NCBI GenBank assembly: GCA_038225475.1 | Contig: JBBRRA010000001.1 | Span: 124,001 to 188,000 of the forward strand | DNA length: 64,000 nt | Reading direction: 5' to 3' | Source of the DNA: Polymorphobacter_B sp038225475 | Lineage (GTDB): Bacteria > Pseudomonadota > Alphaproteobacteria > Sphingomonadales > Sphingomonadaceae | Part shown: piece after piece, positions 17,312 to 25,300 of the stretch | Layout of the letters: every line of letters begins with the position of its first letter | Numbering within the stretch: the first letter of the stretch is position 1 | Made by a program: the position numbers and the translations under genes | Notes under the pieces: model-generated | What the model saw: only the letters and a program-made list of their open reading frames with translations | What the model was told of the DNA's origin: nothing | Database searches by the model: none

Positions 17312-18061
17312 TTAGTGAAGATTGATGGCGTCGTTGAGGTAAATCGACGCCAGCAGCGCGAAAACATAGGCCTGCACCACCGCGATCAGCAGTTCGAGCG
17401 CCGTGAGCGCGACATTGACCGTCAACGGCACGAGGCCGAACACATAGGGCAGCGCATGGAAGCTGCCGAGCGCGACGATGAACCCGCCGAACACCTTGAG
17501 CAGCACATGGCCCGCCGTCATGTTGGCGAACAGCCGGATCGCCAGCGTGAACGGCCGTGACAGGAACGACACCACCTCGATCGGCACGACGATCAGCATC
17601 AGGACGAGCGGCGTATCCTTGGGCACGAACAGCGAAAAGAAATGCAGCCCGTGGCGCGCGAACCCGACCACCAGCACGAGGATGAAGACGATCATCGCAA
17701 GGCCCAGCGTCACACCGATATGGCTGGTCGGCGTGAAGGCTCCGACAAACGGAATCAGGCCGAGCAGGTTGCACGCGAGCACGAAGATGAAAACCGAGAA
17801 AATCAGCGGCACATAGCGCCGCCCCTCGGGCCCGGCGTTTTCCTGAAGCATCTTCCCGATGAATTCATACAGATATTCGACCGCTGCCTGCCATCGACCG
17901 GGGATCAACTGCGGCTTGGCGGTACCAACGAACAGGAAAATCGCGACGAACCCCAGCGCGATCGCCATCCACAGGCTCGAATTGGTCCATGACACGTCAT
18001 AGCCGCCGAGCGACAGCGGGACGCTGCGGACGATTTCGAACTGCTCCATCGGTCCGGCCAT
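17312..18061 (-). CDS. atpB: ATP synthase F0 subunit a
   Basis: This 249-residue membrane subunit forms the proton half-channels. The essential arginine is in LAIRLFANMTAGH near residue 175, and the C-terminal helix VQAYVFALLASIYLNDAI carries the conserved Gln/Tyr pattern. I chose the ATG at 18061 (MAGPMEQFEIV), which lies 4 nt after the atpI stop; an upstream in-frame start lies inside atpI and lacks conservation. It is the second gene of atpI-B-E-F'-F. Confidence 0.95.
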   Translation of the reverse strand: MAGPMEQFEIVRSVPLSLGGYDVSWTNSSLWMAIALGFVAIFLFVGTAKPQLIPGRWQAAVEYLYEFIGKMLQENAGPEGRRYVPLIFSVFIFVLACNLLGLIPFVGAFTPTSHIGVTLGLAMIVFILVLVVGFARHGLHFFSLFVPKDTPLVLMLIVVPIEVVSFLSRPFTLAIRLFANMTAGHVLLKVFGGFIVALGSFHALPYVFGLVPLTVNVALTALELLIAVVQAYVFALLASIYLNDAINLH

Positions 18062-18065
18062 GCGA

Positions 18066-18365
18066 CTACCTTGATCCGTCCTTGTCGTGGGGCGAACCAT
18101 CGAACTGGCCCGACCGCTTGATGACGTTGCGCGTTCCTGCAGCGAAGCCGAGGCCGAGTAACACGATCATTGCCCACGGCGCAGAGCCGAGCCAACGATC
18201 GAGGAACCAGCCGATCAGCCCGCCGGCCAGAACTGCGCCGATGAACTCCATGCCGATCGCATAGCCGCTGTTTTCCTCGCGCTTGGAAGCGCGCGGTGAA
18301 GCATCGGACTGCGCCTTGGCAATGCGCCGTGCCAGATCGTCATCGTTCGAAGGATCGTGGGACAA
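18066..18365 (-). CDS. atpI: ATP synthase accessory protein AtpI
   Basis: This small membrane protein heads the F0 operon and has two hydrophobic helices separated by FLDRWLGSAP (GMEFIGAVLAGGLIGWFLDRW is the AtpI/Gct-family pattern). AtpI assists Mg2+ supply or c-ring assembly in other bacteria. The start is uncertain. I prefer the TTG at 18365 because AGGGGG (18375-18380) lies 9 nt upstream, giving 99 residues starting LSHDPSNDDDLARRI. An ATG at 18419 would add 18 residues without a recognised ribosome-binding site. Confidence 0.82.
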   Translation of the reverse strand: MSHDPSNDDDLARRIAKAQSDASPRASKREENSGYAIGMEFIGAVLAGGLIGWFLDRWLGSAPWAMIVLLGLGFAAGTRNVIKRSGQFDGSPHDKDGSR

Positions 18366-18454
18366 CCGACGCGACCCCCTTCCAGGTGATGAAATCGGCA
18401 CGGCCTCTGCCCAGGCCATGCGACCCGCGGCAGTCACCCGCCGCAAGCCCCGCC

Positions 18455-18483
18455 CCTCTAGTGTCGGGGGGATTGGGTGTCAA
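18455..18483 (-). promoter_or_regulatory. Putative promoter of the atpIBEF'F operon
   Basis: On the minus strand a perfect -35 TTGACA (18478-18483) is followed after 17 nt by TAGAGG (18455-18460). Transcription would begin about 80 nt before the proposed atpI start. Confidence 0.55.
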
Positions 18484-18523
18484 CCGCGCGGGTCGCCACC
18501 GGCCATCAGCATGAAAAAGACGG

Positions 18524-18850
18524 CTATTGAATGCCGCGGGCAAAATCGTCGAGAAATTCGCGCCCGGTATCGGTCGCGGTGACGAAGACATAGCGCCGAT
18601 CGCGCTTGCCGCTGACGCGCCGGACGTATTTCAGGCGGCACAGCTTGTCGAGCGTGCGCGACACCACCGGCTTGGTGACGCCGAGCCGGGCGGCAAGTCC
18701 GCTCGCGGTCTGCTGCGATGGGTCGAGCGACACACACAGCAGCAATGCCATTTGCCGATTGGTCAGGTCCGGATTGCCACCTTTGACCCAGCTGACCAGC
18801 GCTTCACGCCAGTGTGCCAAGGCTTCTTCGTGCGGTACTACAGTTGCCAT
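18524..18850 (-). CDS. MarR-family transcriptional regulator
   Basis: This 108-residue winged-helix protein opens its DNA-binding region with NPDLTNRQMALLLCVSL, has a recognition helix in LAARLGVTKPVVSRTLDKL (about residues 52-70) and ends in the wing GKRDRRYVFVTATDTGREF. It is shorter than usual MarR proteins of about 140 residues, so the dimerisation helices are reduced. A palindrome centred near 18880, 22 nt before its start, is a candidate autoregulatory operator. It lies upstream of the ATP synthase operon on the same strand but has its own spacing, so a link with that operon is unproven. Confidence 0.83.
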   Translation of the reverse strand: MATVVPHEEALAHWREALVSWVKGGNPDLTNRQMALLLCVSLDPSQQTASGLAARLGVTKPVVSRTLDKLCRLKYVRRVSGKRDRRYVFVTATDTGREFLDDFARGIQ

Positions 18851-18872
18851 GGAACGTCCCTGTTACGGTGCT

Positions 18873-18888
18873 CGGTAAATAGTTACCG
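18873..18888. promoter_or_regulatory. Palindrome CGGTAA-ATAG-TTACCG, candidate operator
   Basis: A perfect 6-bp inverted repeat with a 4-nt spacer lies 22-38 nt upstream of the MarR start codon, in an AT-rich patch that would overlap its promoter. MarR proteins commonly repress themselves from such sites. That use here is inferred. Confidence 0.5.
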
Positions 18889-18931
18889 GAGTGTTAACAT
18901 AAATCGTGCCGTGCGCAAAGGTTCCAGACAT

Positions 18932-18964
18932 GAAAATGGCGGCACCGAAAAATCGGTGCCGCCA
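18932..18964 (-). terminator. Rho-independent terminator of the first PEP-CTERM gene
   Basis: A perfect 12-bp stem TGGCGGCACCGA / TCGGTGCCGCCA (18937-18948 and 18953-18964) with an AAAA/TTTT loop is followed on the minus strand by TTTTC. It lies 12 nt beyond the stop of the gene ending at 18976. Confidence 0.88.
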
Positions 18965-18975
18965 CATCAGCTTGG

Positions 18976-19608
18976 TCAGGCGGCAACGCTGCCGAGGTAA
19001 CGGCGGCGGCGAACCGACACGCCGACCAGCGACATGCCCATGATGAGCATTGCCCATGTCGCGGGCTCGGGCACTGCCGAACCGGCGATGTCGTCGAGTT
19101 CGAACGCCTTCGACGACGATGTGAATGTCACTTTGGTCGCCAACGCGCCGCCAAAGTCGAAATTGACGCGGCGGTTGTTGAGCGCGTTGCCGGTGCTGCC
19201 GTCGGCAGGCGCCGGAGGTACCGCTGAACCCGTGAACGACCCAAGGCTGACACCGCCTGCGTCGAAGAATTCGACGGTGTTGTACCCATCGATCGAGCCC
19301 CAGTAAAAGCTCAGCGACTTGTAGGCGAGCCCGAGATTAAGGGTCGCGGTGCCCGAAGAACCCGAGTCAGGAACGACGAGATACTTCGACGTATCGCCGA
19401 GCGGTGCCGCATACGCACCGGAAACCGATCCGGAGACGATCGCAAAGTTACCGCTAAGACCCGCCGGAGTGCCGCTCTCGAAATTATACGTCACGATCTG
19501 ACCGGGAAGCGGACCGGCATCCGGGCCGTTGGTCGAGCTGATCGTCGTTGCTGCCTGTGCCGAACCGGCAATGGCGAGCGCGGCGATCAGCATCGGGAAA
19601 TTGCGCAT
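18976..19608 (-). CDS. PEPxxWA-CTERM sorting-domain protein
   Basis: This 210-residue exported protein has a signal peptide (MRNFPMLIAALAIAGSAQA, about residues 1-19). Its C-terminus carries the exosortase sorting signal: VPEPATWAM, a hydrophobic helix, then RRRR. Such proteins are cut and anchored or released by an exosortase, which is not encoded in this window. The middle is low-charge, rich in Gly, Ser and Asn, and resembles secreted surface proteins of unknown role. GGAGG lies 5 nt before the ATG. A near-perfect sigma-54 site lies 43 nt upstream, and a terminator follows. It differs in sequence from the two tandem paralogues at 38-40 kb. Confidence 0.88.
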   Translation of the reverse strand: MRNFPMLIAALAIAGSAQAATTISSTNGPDAGPLPGQIVTYNFESGTPAGLSGNFAIVSGSVSGAYAAPLGDTSKYLVVPDSGSSGTATLNLGLAYKSLSFYWGSIDGYNTVEFFDAGGVSLGSFTGSAVPPAPADGSTGNALNNRRVNFDFGGALATKVTFTSSSKAFELDDIAGSAVPEPATWAMLIMGMSLVGVSVRRRRYLGSVAA

Positions 19609-19650
19609 TCAAGCCTCCATCATGATGCCAACCGCATCTGAAGACTGAAG

Positions 19651-19667
19651 TGCAAGGCTCGTGCCAA
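19651..19667 (-). promoter_or_regulatory. Sigma-54 promoter of the first PEP-CTERM gene
   Basis: On the minus strand TTGGCACGAGCCTTGCA matches the sigma-54 consensus YTGGCACG-N4-TTGCW at every defined base. The GG and GC are 10 nt apart, as required. The site ends 43 nt before the start codon. Confidence 0.85.
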
Positions 19668-19812
19668 GATATTAACAAAATGTAAACGCGGTATGGTTAC
19701 ACTTTGTAATCTATCGGTTTGTAAACTGCACCGACAACAGTTGTGTTAACGAAACCTTAATTTCATAAGTCCGATCAGGCCGGTACGAGCGTGACGGACG
19801 GTCGCCGGACGA
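19668..19812. other. AT-rich intergenic region upstream of the sigma-54 site
   Basis: This AT-rich region between smc and the PEP-CTERM promoter contains repeated TGTAAAC, GTTACA and GTGTTAAC words and a TCCGAT block at 19770-19775, resembling the TCCGAC block upstream of the two tandem PEP-CTERM genes. It is where an enhancer-binding protein would act. No gene is seen. Confidence 0.4.
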
Positions 19813-22800
19813 CTATTCGGCGGCGAGCAACAGCTCGGCGCGCGCAAGGTCCACCGACACGAGTTGCGAGACACCGGGTTCCGCCATGGTGACGCCGAAC
19901 AGCCGGTGCATCCGGCTCATCGTTACCGCGTTATGCGTGACGATCAGGAACCGGGTCCGCGTCGTTGCCGCCATGCGGTCAAGCAGGTCGCAAAACCGCT
20001 CGACATTGGCGTCATCAAGCGGTGCGTCGACTTCATCGAGCACACAGATCGGTGCCGGGTTGGTCAGGAACAACGCAGAGATCAGCGCGACTGCCGTCAA
20101 CGCTTGCTCGCCGCCGGACAATAGCGTCAGCGACTGCAGTTTCTTGCCCGGCGGTTGCGCCATGATCTCGAGCCCCGCCTCCAGCGGATCGTCCGATTCG
20201 ACCAGCTCGAGATGCGCCGCGCCCCCCGCGAACAACGTCGCAAACAGCTCGCGGAAATGCGCGTCGACCCGCTCGAATGCCGCTAGCAGGCGCACCCGCC
20301 CCTCGCGGTTGAGCGCCCCGATACTGCCGCGCAGCCGCGCGATGGCGGTATCGAGCTCGGCGCGTTCGGCGGTCGAAGCGGTGACGATGGCCTCGAGTTC
20401 GGCAAGCTCGGTATCGGCACGCAAATTGACCGGCCCCAACCGGTCGCGCTCGGCGGTCAACGCCTCGAAGCCGTGGGCAAGCGCGTGCGCGTCCCCGGCG
20501 TCGGCGAATCCGTGCGCGGCGGGCAGACGTGGCGGCGACATCGCGAAGCGCTCGCCGCAGCGCGCCTCCACCTCGAGCCGCCGCGCGTCTTCGTGATCGG
20601 CAGTCGTCGCCGCGCGCGCGCGCTCCTCGCGCGCCGAACCGAGCGTGTCGGCGATGCGGCGGGCGTCGGCGTCGAGCGCGCGCAATGCCGCCTCGGCGGC
20701 TGCGAGCGTGTCGGCGGCACTCCGGCGCGCGGCGTCGGCATCATGGACTTCGGTCGCCAGCTCCGCCTGCCGCAGGGCGATCCGCGGCGGCCGTTCGGCA
20801 AGCGTCCGCGCGTCTTCCACCAACACGGCGGCGCGCGCATCGAGTTCGTTGCCATGCGCCGCGCTCGCCGCCTGCCGCTTCGCCCAACTGGCCCGGTCGG
20901 CGGCGATGGCAGCGACGCGCGCCGACCCGGCATCGAGCTCGCGCGACAGTGTCGCATGCGCCGCGCGCGCCACTGCGAGCGCCTCCCGGCCGCTCTCGAC
21001 GCTGCCGCGCACCGTGGCAACCGCCGCAGTCAGCGCGGCGAGATCGGTGATCGCCTCTGCCGCCGCACGCGCCGCATCGGCTTCGCGCGCATGCGCGGCG
21101 GCATCGTCGGCGAGCCGCGCGATGGCGGCGGACATTGCATCGGCGCGACTGGTCAGCGCGGCAAGTTCGGAGACCGCTGCGGCATGGTTGCGGCGCGCGC
21201 TATCCTGCGCGCGCTCGGCAGCGGCGCGGTCGGCGCGGGCAGCATGGTCGGCCTCGGTGGCGGCGCGGACGACGGCTTCACCCTCCGATAACCGCATGGT
21301 AGATGCCGCAAGCGAAGCCTCGGCGGGCTGCAGTTCGGTGGCGATTGCGACTAGGCGATTGCGCTGCCGAAGCCGCTCGGCGGTCGCCTCGCCCTGCCCG
21401 CCAAAGGCGCGAAACCCATCCCAGCGGTACAGCTTGCCCGTCGTCGTGACCAGCCGCTGACCGGGACCGAGCTGCGCGGCCAGCGCTTCGGCATCGGTAT
21501 CGAGGACGATCGCGATCGACCGCAACCGGCGGGTCAGCTCGGGCGGCGCAGCGACATGATCGGCGAGCGGCGTGCCACCCGGCAACGGTGGATCACCGGT
21601 TCCGGTCGCCCCCGCCCAAAACCGCCCGGCAGTGCCGCCGATCGCGGCATTGAGGTCATCGCCAAGCGCTGCCGCCAGCGCCGCCTCGAACCCCGGTGAC
21701 ACCGTAATCTGCTCGATAATCCCGGCGCGCGCCGCCCCGCCGCCGGCGAGCAGCCGGGCGAGCGCGTCGCGTTCGGCGGTCAGTGCCGCGAGCCCGCCGC
21801 GCGCTTCGAGCACGGCGGTATTCGCCGCGTCGCGCGCCCGCATCCCGTCGGCCCGCGCGGTCTCGGCCGCAGCGATCGCAGCGCTGGCGGCGACCGCGGC
21901 GGCCGTCGATGCGGCGAGTGCCGACGTTGCCGCATCGGCCTGCGCGTGCAGAATTGCGGGATCGCCGAGGCTGTCGCGCTCGCGCGTCAGCCGGGCCGCT
22001 TCGGCACGCGCGCGCGACGCCCGCGCTTCGGCGGTCTCGATCGCCACCGTCGCGGCGCGCATTTGCGCCGCCGCGCGCGCCTGCGCCTCGATCGCGCCCG
22101 ACAGCGCCGCTTCACCCGAAGCTGCCGACGCCTCGGCAGCTGCGACGCGCGCTGCCGCGCCGGGCAAGGCGGCACGCGCCGCCGCCGCCTGCGTATCGAG
22201 CGCGACGGCCTCGGACTGCAGTCGCGCCAGCGCCGCAACCGCATCGTCACTTAGCGCGGCTTCGCGCGCGCGGTCGCGACGGACGGTGTCTATACCCTGA
22301 GCCACATCGCGCTGCCGCCGCTCGACCTGGGCAAGTTCGGCGGTGAGGTCGTTTTGCGTCTGGCGCAGCCGCTGCAGCGCCGCCGCCGCGCGCGCCTCCA
22401 CCTCGCGCAGGCCCGGCAGCGCCGCAGCCGCGTCTGCCTGCGCAGTGCCGACCCGAGCCGCTGCACGCGTCGCATCGGCCACCTCGGCATCCGTCGCTGC
22501 CGCAAGCGCGCGCGCCGCAACGGCAGCCGCACTCGCCGCGGTCCAGTGCGCGAACAACAGCTGCGCCTCGGTGCTGCGGATCCGGTCGGACAGCGCGCGG
22601 TAGCGTTCGGCGGACTTGGCGGCGCGGCGCAGCGCATTGGCCTGCGCTTCCATGGCTTTCATCACATCGTCGAGCCGCAGCAGGTTTGCCTCGGTCGCGC
22701 GCAGCCGCAGTTCGGCCTCGCGCCGCCGCACATGAAGCCCCGAAATCCCCGCCGCCTCCTCGAGCAGAACGCGGCGGTCGGCGGGCTTGGCGGCGATGAT

Positions 22801-23253
22801 CGCGCCGATCCGCCCCTGGCCGACGAGCGCGGGCGAATGCGCGCCGGTGGCGGCATCGGCAAACAGCAGCTGAACATCGCGCTGGCGGACATCGCGGCCG
22901 TTGACCCGGTACGCCGATCCCGCACCGCGTTCGATCCGGCGGACGACCTCGATCGTATCGTCGTCGTTCATTCCGGCGGGCGCGCTGCGGTCGCTATTGT
23001 CGAGCGTCAGCATGACATCGGCGAAATCGCGCGCCGGACGCCGCTCGGTCCCCGCGAAGATCACATCCTCCATGCCGCCGCCGCGCAACGATTTTGCCGA
23101 CCCCTCGCCCATCAGCCAGCGGATCGCTTCGAGCAGGTTCGATTTGCCGCAACCATTGGGACCGACAACGCCGGTCAGCCCGGCCTCGATTCGCAGTTCG
23201 GCGGGCTCGACAAACGATTTGAAGCCGCTCAACCGGATCCGCTTGAACTCCAT
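19813..23253 (-). CDS. smc: Chromosome segregation protein SMC
   Basis: This 1146-residue SMC ATPase would form a ring that condenses and segregates the chromosome. The Walker A box GPNGCGKSN is at residues 31-39. The ABC signature LLSGGEQALTAVAL and Walker B ICVLDEVDAPLDD are in the last 110 residues. Two long, unusually Ala- and Arg-rich coiled coils flank a hinge at about residues 500-600 (near LPGGTPLADHVAAP). The length is normal for a bacterial SMC. ScpA and ScpB are not in this window. It lies 21 nt after the first DsbA-like gene, so smc may be the distal gene of a DUF721-dsbA-dsbA-smc run. Confidence 0.96.
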   Translation of the reverse strand: MEFKRIRLSGFKSFVEPAELRIEAGLTGVVGPNGCGKSNLLEAIRWLMGEGSAKSLRGGGMEDVIFAGTERRPARDFADVMLTLDNSDRSAPAGMNDDDTIEVVRRIERGAGSAYRVNGRDVRQRDVQLLFADAATGAHSPALVGQGRIGAIIAAKPADRRVLLEEAAGISGLHVRRREAELRLRATEANLLRLDDVMKAMEAQANALRRAAKSAERYRALSDRIRSTEAQLLFAHWTAASAAAVAARALAAATDAEVADATRAAARVGTAQADAAAALPGLREVEARAAAALQRLRQTQNDLTAELAQVERRQRDVAQGIDTVRRDRAREAALSDDAVAALARLQSEAVALDTQAAAARAALPGAAARVAAAEASAASGEAALSGAIEAQARAAAQMRAATVAIETAEARASRARAEAARLTRERDSLGDPAILHAQADAATSALAASTAAAVAASAAIAAAETARADGMRARDAANTAVLEARGGLAALTAERDALARLLAGGGAARAGIIEQITVSPGFEAALAAALGDDLNAAIGGTAGRFWAGATGTGDPPLPGGTPLADHVAAPPELTRRLRSIAIVLDTDAEALAAQLGPGQRLVTTTGKLYRWDGFRAFGGQGEATAERLRQRNRLVAIATELQPAEASLAASTMRLSEGEAVVRAATEADHAARADRAAAERAQDSARRNHAAAVSELAALTSRADAMSAAIARLADDAAAHAREADAARAAAEAITDLAALTAAVATVRGSVESGREALAVARAAHATLSRELDAGSARVAAIAADRASWAKRQAASAAHGNELDARAAVLVEDARTLAERPPRIALRQAELATEVHDADAARRSAADTLAAAEAALRALDADARRIADTLGSAREERARAATTADHEDARRLEVEARCGERFAMSPPRLPAAHGFADAGDAHALAHGFEALTAERDRLGPVNLRADTELAELEAIVTASTAERAELDTAIARLRGSIGALNREGRVRLLAAFERVDAHFRELFATLFAGGAAHLELVESDDPLEAGLEIMAQPPGKKLQSLTLLSGGEQALTAVALISALFLTNPAPICVLDEVDAPLDDANVERFCDLLDRMAATTRTRFLIVTHNAVTMSRMHRLFGVTMAEPGVSQLVSVDLARAELLLAAE

Positions 23254-23274
23254 CAGGCCCCCCCGGGCTGCACG

Positions 23275-24012
23275 CTATTGCAGCGCGGTTTCGAGCTTGG
23301 GCTGCAACTTCGCCCAGTTGAAAACATCGGCCTGCGTCGTGCCGTTGATCGCAAAGGTCGGCGTTCCGGTCAGCTGATATTTGGTGACGGCTTCGTCGCG
23401 GATTGCCGACAATTTATCGACGCCGGCCTTGTCGCTCAGGCACTGGTCGAACTTGGCGCGGGGAATGCCGCGCGCGCGGACGAACGCGTCGAGACCGCCG
23501 GTCAGCGCGAGCGCCTTGATCTGCTGTTCGGCGGGCAGCGCCTGCAGGCGTTTCTGATCGTCGGGGGTCAGCTTGGTGAACGGCTGCACCCAGCTCGGCT
23601 GGTTTTCGTAAAACGCACCGATCAGGTTGAACGCCACGCTGGCGGGTTGGCAGCGCACCAGCAGCGACGGCGCAAAGTCGATGCCGTTCAGGATGAACGG
23701 GCGATATTCATAGCTCAGCTTGCCGCTTTTGACATAGGTGCCGGTGACCGTCGGCATGCCCTGCTCGTGGAATTCGCGGCAATGCGGGCAGGTCAGCGAG
23801 GCAAATTCGAGCAGCTTTACCCGCGCATCGGGGTTGCCCATGCGAAAGCCGCCCTCGGGCGTGGCGACAATGACCTGCGTCCAGTCCTGCGTCGGCGTGG
23901 CAGCGGCGGTGGTTGCGGTGGTTTTCGCCGCATCGGGAGCCGTCGCCGCCGGCTTGTTGCAGCCAGCCAGCACAAGCAGCGCCGCAAGTCCGGCCAGTCC
24001 CAAGAAACGCAT
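23275..24012 (-). CDS. DsbA-family thioredoxin-fold lipoprotein
   Basis: This 245-residue protein is a predicted lipoprotein with lipobox LAGC (Cys18). A thioredoxin-like domain carries the redox motif CPHC at residues 75-78 and a cis-proline region GTPTFAINGT near residue 225. The helical insertion is the size found in DsbA and BdbD/DsbG-like proteins. CPHC is the motif of the strong oxidant DsbA, so it probably forms or isomerises disulfides in the periplasm. I chose the ATG at 24012 because it gives a clean signal. It lies 34 nt after a related gene with the same motif; the two look like tandem duplicates that have diverged. Confidence 0.88.
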   Translation of the reverse strand: MRFLGLAGLAALLVLAGCNKPAATAPDAAKTTATTAAATPTQDWTQVIVATPEGGFRMGNPDARVKLLEFASLTCPHCREFHEQGMPTVTGTYVKSGKLSYEYRPFILNGIDFAPSLLVRCQPASVAFNLIGAFYENQPSWVQPFTKLTPDDQKRLQALPAEQQIKALALTGGLDAFVRARGIPRAKFDQCLSDKAGVDKLSAIRDEAVTKYQLTGTPTFAINGTTQADVFNWAKLQPKLETALQ

Positions 24013-24046
24013 GCATCTACCCTTTGTCGCCAAGATCATCGGCACA

Positions 24047-24760
24047 CTATCCGTTTGGCGGGCGCTTGCGCAATGCCGCGACGATCAGCGGCTCGACCTG
24101 TTCCCAGGTGTTCGCGCCGTTGGCGACGGTGCCGTCGATCAGGAACGACGGCGTACTATGGATGCCGAGCGTGCCGACAAAGCTCGCCATCGCCGACAGC
24201 TTGTCGCGCGCGGCCTTGTCGGCAAGACACTGCGTGACGTGCGCGGGCGTCATGCCGTGCGCCGCCATGAACGTGTCGAGACCGCCGAGCTTTGCCATCC
24301 CGCCGATCTGCGCGTCGGGCTCAAGCGCTGCCAGCTTGTCGGTGTCGTCGGGGGTCAGCGCGGCAAATGGCGCGGTCCATTGCTCCTGCGTCGAATACAG
24401 CAGATCGACGCGGGCGAAAAAGGACGCGGCTCCGTCGCACCGCGCGATCAGCGACGCGGCGAAATCCGGGCCGTTGAGCACGAAGCTGCGGTATTCATAG
24501 CTGACTTTGCCGGTGGCGATATATTTGCTGCGCAGCGCGGCCATCGCGGTCTCGTGGAAATGGCGGCAGTGCGGGCAGGTCAGCGACGCATATTCGATCA
24601 GCTTGACCGGCGCATTGACGTTGCCGATCCGGAAACCGCCCGGCGGCGTTGCGGCAAAACTATGCAGCCAATCGGCATGGACGGGCGGTTTTGCCTTTGA
24701 AGCAGCCACGGCGGGAACGGCGACGATAAGTGCTACGGCAAGCAACAACGAACGAAACAT
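24047..24760 (-). CDS. DsbA-family thioredoxin-fold secreted protein
   Basis: This 237-residue paralogue of the downstream gene has a cleavable signal (about residues 1-20, ending AVAA), redox motif CPHC at residues 62-65, and cis-proline region STPSFLIDGT near residue 205. It differs from its neighbour mainly at the N-terminus, being soluble where the other is a lipoprotein. The pair may divide disulfide formation between free and membrane-held forms. The gene lies 14 nt after the DUF721 gene, on the same strand, so the two are probably co-transcribed. Confidence 0.87.
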   Translation of the reverse strand: MFRSLLLAVALIVAVPAVAASKAKPPVHADWLHSFAATPPGGFRIGNVNAPVKLIEYASLTCPHCRHFHETAMAALRSKYIATGKVSYEYRSFVLNGPDFAASLIARCDGAASFFARVDLLYSTQEQWTAPFAALTPDDTDKLAALEPDAQIGGMAKLGGLDTFMAAHGMTPAHVTQCLADKAARDKLSAMASFVGTLGIHSTPSFLIDGTVANGANTWEQVEPLIVAALRKRPPNG

Positions 24761-24774
24761 CGGCGTCCTTTAGT

Positions 24775-25275
24775 TCAGCGAATGACCGGTAGACCCTGTG
24801 TCGACGACATCGCCTGCGCCAACGACTGCAGCGCATCGCGCAATCCGGGGTCGGCAATGTCGCGCAGCGTCGATTGCGTTTCTGCCGACAGCGGCTGCTC
24901 GGGCAGCTTCACCGCGCGGCGGGCAGCAACCGGCAGGTCGCCATGGCGCAGCGCGAGGCGGGCGACGGCGGCATAGCCGAAGAAGGTGTTGCACCGCGCA
25001 ATCACCTGCGGCTCGACATGTTTGAGCATCGGCGCAAAACTGCCGGTCACGCAGACCTTCAACGTGCCGCCGCTGCGCTTGCCGACCGGAAAGCTCAACG
25101 CCTCGGGCAACGAATGCCGTGCATAGTCGACGCCGACGATCTCGGCCCAGCGCGCGACGATGGCGCTTTGCATGAACCCAAAGCGCCGGAACGCCGCGCC
25201 GCCGATCGCCGGTGTCAGTTCGCCAAGCCGACGGGTGCCGCGGCGAAGGCGCTGGGGAGATTCGGTTTCGGCCAT
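24775..25275 (-). CDS. DUF721-family (DciA-like) protein
   Basis: This 166-residue protein holds a DUF721 domain, seen in the central part IVARWAEIVGVDYARHSLPEALSF and the strand-rich LKVCVTGSFAPMLKHVEPQVIARCNTFFG. In other bacteria DUF721 proteins include DciA, which loads the replicative helicase; that role is inferred from the family only. I chose the ATG at 25275 because its product MAETESPQRLRRGTRRLGELT has the usual short basic start; upstream frame runs into divergent mutY. It is divergent from mutY by 25 nt. Confidence 0.8.
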   Translation of the reverse strand: MAETESPQRLRRGTRRLGELTPAIGGAAFRRFGFMQSAIVARWAEIVGVDYARHSLPEALSFPVGKRSGGTLKVCVTGSFAPMLKHVEPQVIARCNTFFGYAAVARLALRHGDLPVAARRAVKLPEQPLSAETQSTLRDIADPGLRDALQSLAQAMSSTQGLPVIR

Positions 25276-25300
25276 GCCGCGATCATGCCATAGCGCGGGC

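Noticed and set aside
22354..24237. Long + strand open frame opposite smc and the DsbA-like genes
   Set aside because: Antisense to intact smc and dsbA reading frames; no recognisable motif or ribosome-binding site.
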